Assembly (NCBI GenBank): GCA_030523805.1
Contig: JAUNHS010000003.1
Location: forward strand, 1 to 29,692
Origin: Acinetobacter sp.
GTDB lineage: Bacteria > Pseudomonadota > Gammaproteobacteria > Pseudomonadales > Moraxellaceae
Direction: 5' to 3'
DNA length: 29,692 nucleotides
In this document: piece by piece, positions 26,740-29,692 of the stretch
How the letters are laid out: the number at the start of each line of letters is the position of its first letter
How positions within the stretch are numbered: the stretch's first letter is position 1
Program-made: the position numbers and the translations under genes
The notes under the pieces: generated by a model
What the model was told of the DNA's origin: nothing
Seen by the model: only the letters and a program-made list of their open reading frames with translations
Databases searched by the model: none

Positions 26740-27939
26740 ATGGAAAATCTCTCTACATTACAAACTCGCCTTATTCAATCTGAACGCCTTGCACCGCAGT
26801 ATATGCCAAGTGTACAACCCCCTGTTTATCACGCCTCTACGATTATTTTTCCAACAACTGATGCGTTATTTAATCGCCATTGGACAAAGCCCTATGATTA
26901 TAGCTATGGCACGCATGGTACACCGACGACTTATACTTTGGCAGATCAAATTGCATTATTAGAAGGTGGGAAATATTGCCTACTTGCACCAAGTGGTTTG
27001 TCTGCGATTAATTTGGTCAATAGTACTTTTTTAGCCACGGGTGATGAAGTTTGGTTAGCAGATAATATGTATGGCCCAAATTTGGAGCATTTGCAATATT
27101 TGCAAAAACAATACGACATTGTACTTAAAATCTATAACCCAACAGATGTAGAAAGTTTCCAACCAAGTGAACGCTGTAAATTGCTTTGGTTAGAAGCTGC
27201 AGGCTCGGTAACGATGGAATTTCCTGACCTTGTCGGCTTGGTCAAAAAGGCAAAATCTCAAGGCATTTTAACGGTATTAGACAATACTTGGGGAGCTGGT
27301 TTGGCATTCCAAGCCTTTGATTTTTCTAGTGAGCATTTAGCTGTAGATATCACCGTTCATGCTTTAACTAAATATCCTAGTGGTGGTGGCGATGTGCTAT
27401 TAGGCAGTATCGTTACTCGTGATGAGCATTTACATCATCAAATGTTGCGTATGCACGCTTTGCAAGGTGTTAGTGTAAGTGGTGATGATTGTGCCCAAAT
27501 ATATCGTAGCTTACCGCATATGCAATTACGCTATCAGCAACATCATCAAAATTGCTTGCAATTCATAGCATTTCTAACGCAACAAACACAGTTCCAACAG
27601 GTTTTACACCCAAGTTTGCCAGCGTGTGCAGGACATCAATATTGGCAAGATATTTGCATTGATGGTTTAGGGGCAGGTTTAGTGAGTGTGATTTTTGATG
27701 AATGCTATCATTGGTCGGATATTCGTCGTTTTTGCGATGCGTTAAAAGTCTTTAAACTCGGCTATAGCTGGGGCGGGCCAATGAGTTTAGCCATGCTTTA
27801 TGATGTACAAAAAATGCGTCAATTAACACAGACACATCTTAAAAAGGGTTATTTGGTACGTTTTTGTATCGGTTTAGAACACCCACAAGATTTAATCCAA
27901 GATGTTCAGCAAGCCCTAACGGTTTTAACAGTTAAATAA
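26740..27939 (+). CDS. metC: MetC-like PLP enzyme (probable cystathionine beta-lyase)
   Basis: A 399-residue fold I PLP enzyme of the Cys/Met metabolism family. Visible features are YSYGTHGTPT (54-63), which binds the cofactor phosphate, LLAPSGLSAIN (81-91), the cofactor-contacting D181 in VLDNTWGAG, the Schiff-base lysine K211 in HALTKYPSGGGDV, and FKLGYSWGGPMSL near the C terminus. DNTWGAG and the GYSWGG stretch point to cystathionine beta-lyase (cystathionine to homocysteine, pyruvate and ammonia) rather than cystathionine gamma-synthase. The gene stands alone, divergent from rpsJ, with AGGA 7 bases before the ATG. No methionine genes are next to it, so the exact substrate is inferred. Confidence 0.8.
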   Translation: MENLSTLQTRLIQSERLAPQYMPSVQPPVYHASTIIFPTTDALFNRHWTKPYDYSYGTHGTPTTYTLADQIALLEGGKYCLLAPSGLSAINLVNSTFLATGDEVWLADNMYGPNLEHLQYLQKQYDIVLKIYNPTDVESFQPSERCKLLWLEAAGSVTMEFPDLVGLVKKAKSQGILTVLDNTWGAGLAFQAFDFSSEHLAVDITVHALTKYPSGGGDVLLGSIVTRDEHLHHQMLRMHALQGVSVSGDDCAQIYRSLPHMQLRYQQHHQNCLQFIAFLTQQTQFQQVLHPSLPACAGHQYWQDICIDGLGAGLVSVIFDECYHWSDIRRFCDALKVFKLGYSWGGPMSLAMLYDVQKMRQLTQTHLKKGYLVRFCIGLEHPQDLIQDVQQALTVLTVK

Positions 27940-27984
27940 TGCTACATTTCAATCTATCATAAGCATTTCAAGTCATTGTAAAAC

Positions 27985-27993
27985 TGTTATAAT
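27985..27993 (+). promoter_or_regulatory. Extended -10 promoter of the DUF853 ATPase gene
   Basis: TGTTATAAT combines a perfect TATAAT (27988-27993) with the extended TG. The -35 is weak (TTTCAA at 27967-27972 or nearby). The RNA would start near 28000, about 22 bases before the ATG, with AGGAA in between. No terminator separates it from the MetC-like gene, so read-through is possible. Confidence 0.65.
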
Positions 27994-28021
27994 ACGCACA
28001 GTTTTTAATTAGGAATTTATT

Positions 28022-29569
28022 ATGGCTACACCATTAATTATTGCTAAAAATGTGAGTGATACATCTCACGATTTAGTTTTGCACTCACAATTTGCCAATC
28101 GTCATGGCTTAATCGCAGGGGCGACAGGTACAGGTAAAACGGTAACACTCAAAGTTTTGGCAGAAAGTTTTTCTCGCATTGGCGTACCTGTCTTTTTAGC
28201 TGATGCCAAAGGCGACGTATCAAGCCTTGCTCAAGCAGGTGCAGCGTCTGACAAATTTAACCAACGCTTACAGCTTTTAGGCTTGGATAGCGTACCTTTT
28301 GAAGCCAATCCTTTGGTATTTTGGGATTTATTTGCCGAGCAAGGACACCCCATTCGCACCACAATTTCTGAAGTTGGCCCAATTTTATTAGCACGAATGC
28401 TTAATTTAAATGATACGCAAGAAGGCGTTTTAACTGCCATTTTCCGTATTGCAGACGATCAAGGTTTATTACTGCTTGATGTCAAAGATTTAAAAGCGAT
28501 GCTGACGCACGTCAGCGAAAATGCAGCAGATTATAAAGCAGAATACGGCAATTTATCGCCTGCAAGTATTGGTGCAATTCAGCGTAATTTGCTGTCTTTA
28601 GAAGATCAAGGGGGCGATCAATTCTTTGGCGAGCCGAGCTTAAATATTTTGGATTTTATTCAAACCGATAGCAATGGACGTGGTGTGATTAATTTATTAG
28701 CTGCTGATAAATTGATGAATACACCAAAATTGTATGCTACATTCTTATTGTGGATGTTGTCTGAATTGTTTGAATTATTGCCTGAAGTTGGCGATATGGA
28801 TAAGCCAAAATTGGTCTTCTTCTTTGACGAAGCCCATTTATTGTTTGATAACGCCAGTCCAGCATTGCAAGAAAAAATTGAACAAGTGGTACGTTTAATC
28901 CGTTCTAAAGGCGTGGGCATTTACTTTATTACGCAAAATCCGTTGGATTTACCTGAAAGCATTTTAGGGCAATTAGGCAACCGTGTACAACACGCCTTGC
29001 GTGCCTTTACGCCAAAAGACCAAAAAGCGGTAAAAGTAGCAGCTCAAACGTTCCGTGCCAATCCAAATTTTGATGTGGCACAAGCCATTACTGAGCTTGC
29101 TGTGGGCGAAGCCTTAATCAGCTGTTTAGATGAACACGGTACGCCACAAGTCGTAGAACGTGGTTGGGTGATGCCAATTCATTCATCATTCTCGCCAATT
29201 TCTACAGAGCAACGTAAAGCCTTAATGCAACAAAGCGTGATTGCTGGCGTGTATGACACAGCAATTGACCGTGAAAGTGCCTATGAACGTTTGCAGCAAA
29301 AAGTGCAAGAATTAGCCGCTCAGCAACAGGCAGAACAAGATGCCAAAGAACAGCAAAAAGCTGCTGAAGCTCAAGCAAAATTAGATGCCCAAAATGCCAA
29401 AGAACAAGCTCGTTTGCAACGTGAGCAAGAAAAACAAGCTCAACAGCGTAGCGAAGCAACACAAGACTTAATGACCACAGTCGCTAAAACTGCTGTACGT
29501 GCATTAGGTAGTTCGGCAGGGCAAAGTTTGGTGCGTGGTTTATTGGGTTCATTATTTGGACGTAAATAA
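28022..29569 (+). CDS. HerA-like / DUF853 (YjgR-like) P-loop ATPase
   Basis: A 515-residue cytosolic ATPase of the HerA/FtsK superfamily, similar to E. coli YjgR (DUF853). Walker A is GATGTGKT at 33-40, followed by [17 protein letters not shown] (55-71). Walker B is [10 protein letters not shown] at 263-272, then [12 protein letters not shown] (300-311), where the sensor residue lies, and [14 protein letters not shown] (320-333) typical of the family. Residues about 420-480 are rich in Q, A, E and K and should form a coiled coil. A short tail (484-515) of small and hydrophobic residues, [29 protein letters not shown] in composition, could touch membrane or help oligomerise. The biological role of this family is unclear; no nuclease such as NurA is adjacent. 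Confidence 0.9.
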   Translation: MATPLIIAKNVSDTSHDLVLHSQFANRHGLIAGATGTGKTVTLKVLAESFSRIGVPVFLADAKGDVSSLAQAGAASDKFNQRLQLLGLDSVPFEANPLVFWDLFAEQGHPIRTTISEVGPILLARMLNLNDTQEGVLTAIFRIADDQGLLLLDVKDLKAMLTHVSENAADYKAEYGNLSPASIGAIQRNLLSLEDQGGDQFFGEPSLNILDFIQTDSNGRGVINLLAADKLMNTPKLYATFLLWMLSELFELLPEVGDMDKPKLVFFFDEAHLLFDNASPALQEKIEQVVRLIRSKGVGIYFITQNPLDLPESILGQLGNRVQHALRAFTPKDQKAVKVAAQTFRANPNFDVAQAITELAVGEALISCLDEHGTPQVVERGWVMPIHSSFSPISTEQRKALMQQSVIAGVYDTAIDRESAYERLQQKVQELAAQQQAEQDAKEQQKAAEAQAKLDAQNAKEQARLQREQEKQAQQRSEATQDLMTTVAKTAVRALGSSAGQSLVRGLLGSLFGRK

Positions 29570-29588
29570 TCTACTGCCCCCATCATCA

Positions 29589-29616
29589 AAAAGGTGTACC
29601 ATCGTGTACACCTTTT
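29589..29616. terminator. Bidirectional terminator after the DUF853 ATPase
   Basis: A perfect 11-bp stem (29589-29599 with 29606-29616, arm AAAAGGTGTAC) with a 6-base loop. T-runs follow in both directions. It lies between two convergent genes. Confidence 0.9.
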
Positions 29617-29637
29617 ATTTTGCCTATTTTTATTGCT

Positions 29638-29692
29638 CTACCCTTTTAAATCTTCCGTTGGTGTACAGCCAAAATAACGACTATACTCACGG
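29638..29692 (-). CDS. C-terminal end of a probable AraC-family regulator (cut by window edge)
   Basis: The minus strand reads REYSRYFGCTPTEDLKG and then a TAG at 29640-29638. The pattern S-R-Y-F-G-x-T-P-x-E matches the last helix of the AraC/XylS DNA-binding domain (usually like FKRYFGxSPSEYR). The reading frame stays open to the window edge. Only 17 residues are visible, so the family is likely but the target genes are unknown. The bidirectional terminator 21 bases further on supports a gene ending here. Confidence 0.6.
   Translation of the reverse strand, partial: REYSRYFGCTPTEDLKG

Noticed and set aside
26636..26962. A 108-residue frame overlapping the start of the MetC-like gene
   Set aside because: It runs through the promoter region in a different frame from the well-supported PLP enzyme, is T-rich and hydrophobic by composition only, and has no ribosome binding site.
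1..29692. tRNA or rRNA genes, CRISPR arrays, insertion sequences, prophage or defence genes
   Set aside because: No regularly spaced repeats, no transposase, integrase or cas-like protein, no rRNA or tRNA sequence recognised. Nearly all of the window is explained by known genes.

Overview
The window is a housekeeping stretch of an AT-rich gammaproteobacterial chromosome, most likely from the family Moraxellaceae (Acinetobacter or a close relative). The reasons are the complete S10-spc-alpha ribosomal protein cluster in the gammaproteobacterial order, RpoA, L2 and L22 sequences that match what I remember of the Acinetobacter proteins, and a six-gene Mrp antiporter operon whose first gene fuses subunits A and B. 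The genus is inference; no database search was possible.

Layout. Bases 1-625 (minus) hold the start of feoB and all of feoA, for ferrous iron uptake. hisA (950-1675, plus) stands alone and converges on the mnhAB-C-D-E-F-G operon (7944 to 1717, minus), a multi-subunit Na+/H+ antiporter. A control region of about 380 bases without genes separates mnhAB from the divergent hisD-hisC pair (8329-10728, plus). Next on the plus strand come a DUF475/TerC-like membrane protein (10903-11973) and the overlapping pair sdhE-ygfX (12087-12777). A shared terminator lies between ygfX and the ribosomal cluster.

The cluster reads from right to left (26402 down to 12865). The S10 section is rpsJ-rplC-rplD-rplW-rplB-rpsS-rplV-rpsC-rplP-rpmC-rpsQ. 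The spc section is rplN-rplX-rplE-rpsN-rpsH-rplF-rplR-rpsE-rpmD-rplO-secY-rpmJ. The alpha section is rpsM-rpsK-rpsD-rpoA-rplQ. rpmJ (38 aa) and rpmD (58 aa) were found by direct reading. I can place a good promoter-like sequence before each section: TTGCAA-17-TATAAT before rpsJ, TTGCAT-17-TATCAT before rplN and TTGATT-18-TATTAT before rpsM. The predicted S10 leader is about 180 nt long and contains three hairpins.

Right of the cluster, on the plus strand, lie a MetC-like PLP enzyme (26740-27939) and a HerA/DUF853 (YjgR-like) ATPase (28022-29569). A bidirectional terminator follows, and then the last 17 codons of a minus-strand gene that looks like an AraC-family regulator.

I found no tRNA, rRNA, insertion sequence, prophage, CRISPR array or defence system, and no convincing new system. 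The observations most worth checking are regulatory: the structured S10 leader, the dyads and direct repeats between mnhAB and hisD, and the inverted repeat around the spc promoter. On the protein side they are the long hydrophilic tail on MnhD, the internally repeated acidic motif of the DUF475 protein, and his genes that are scattered without hisG next to hisD.
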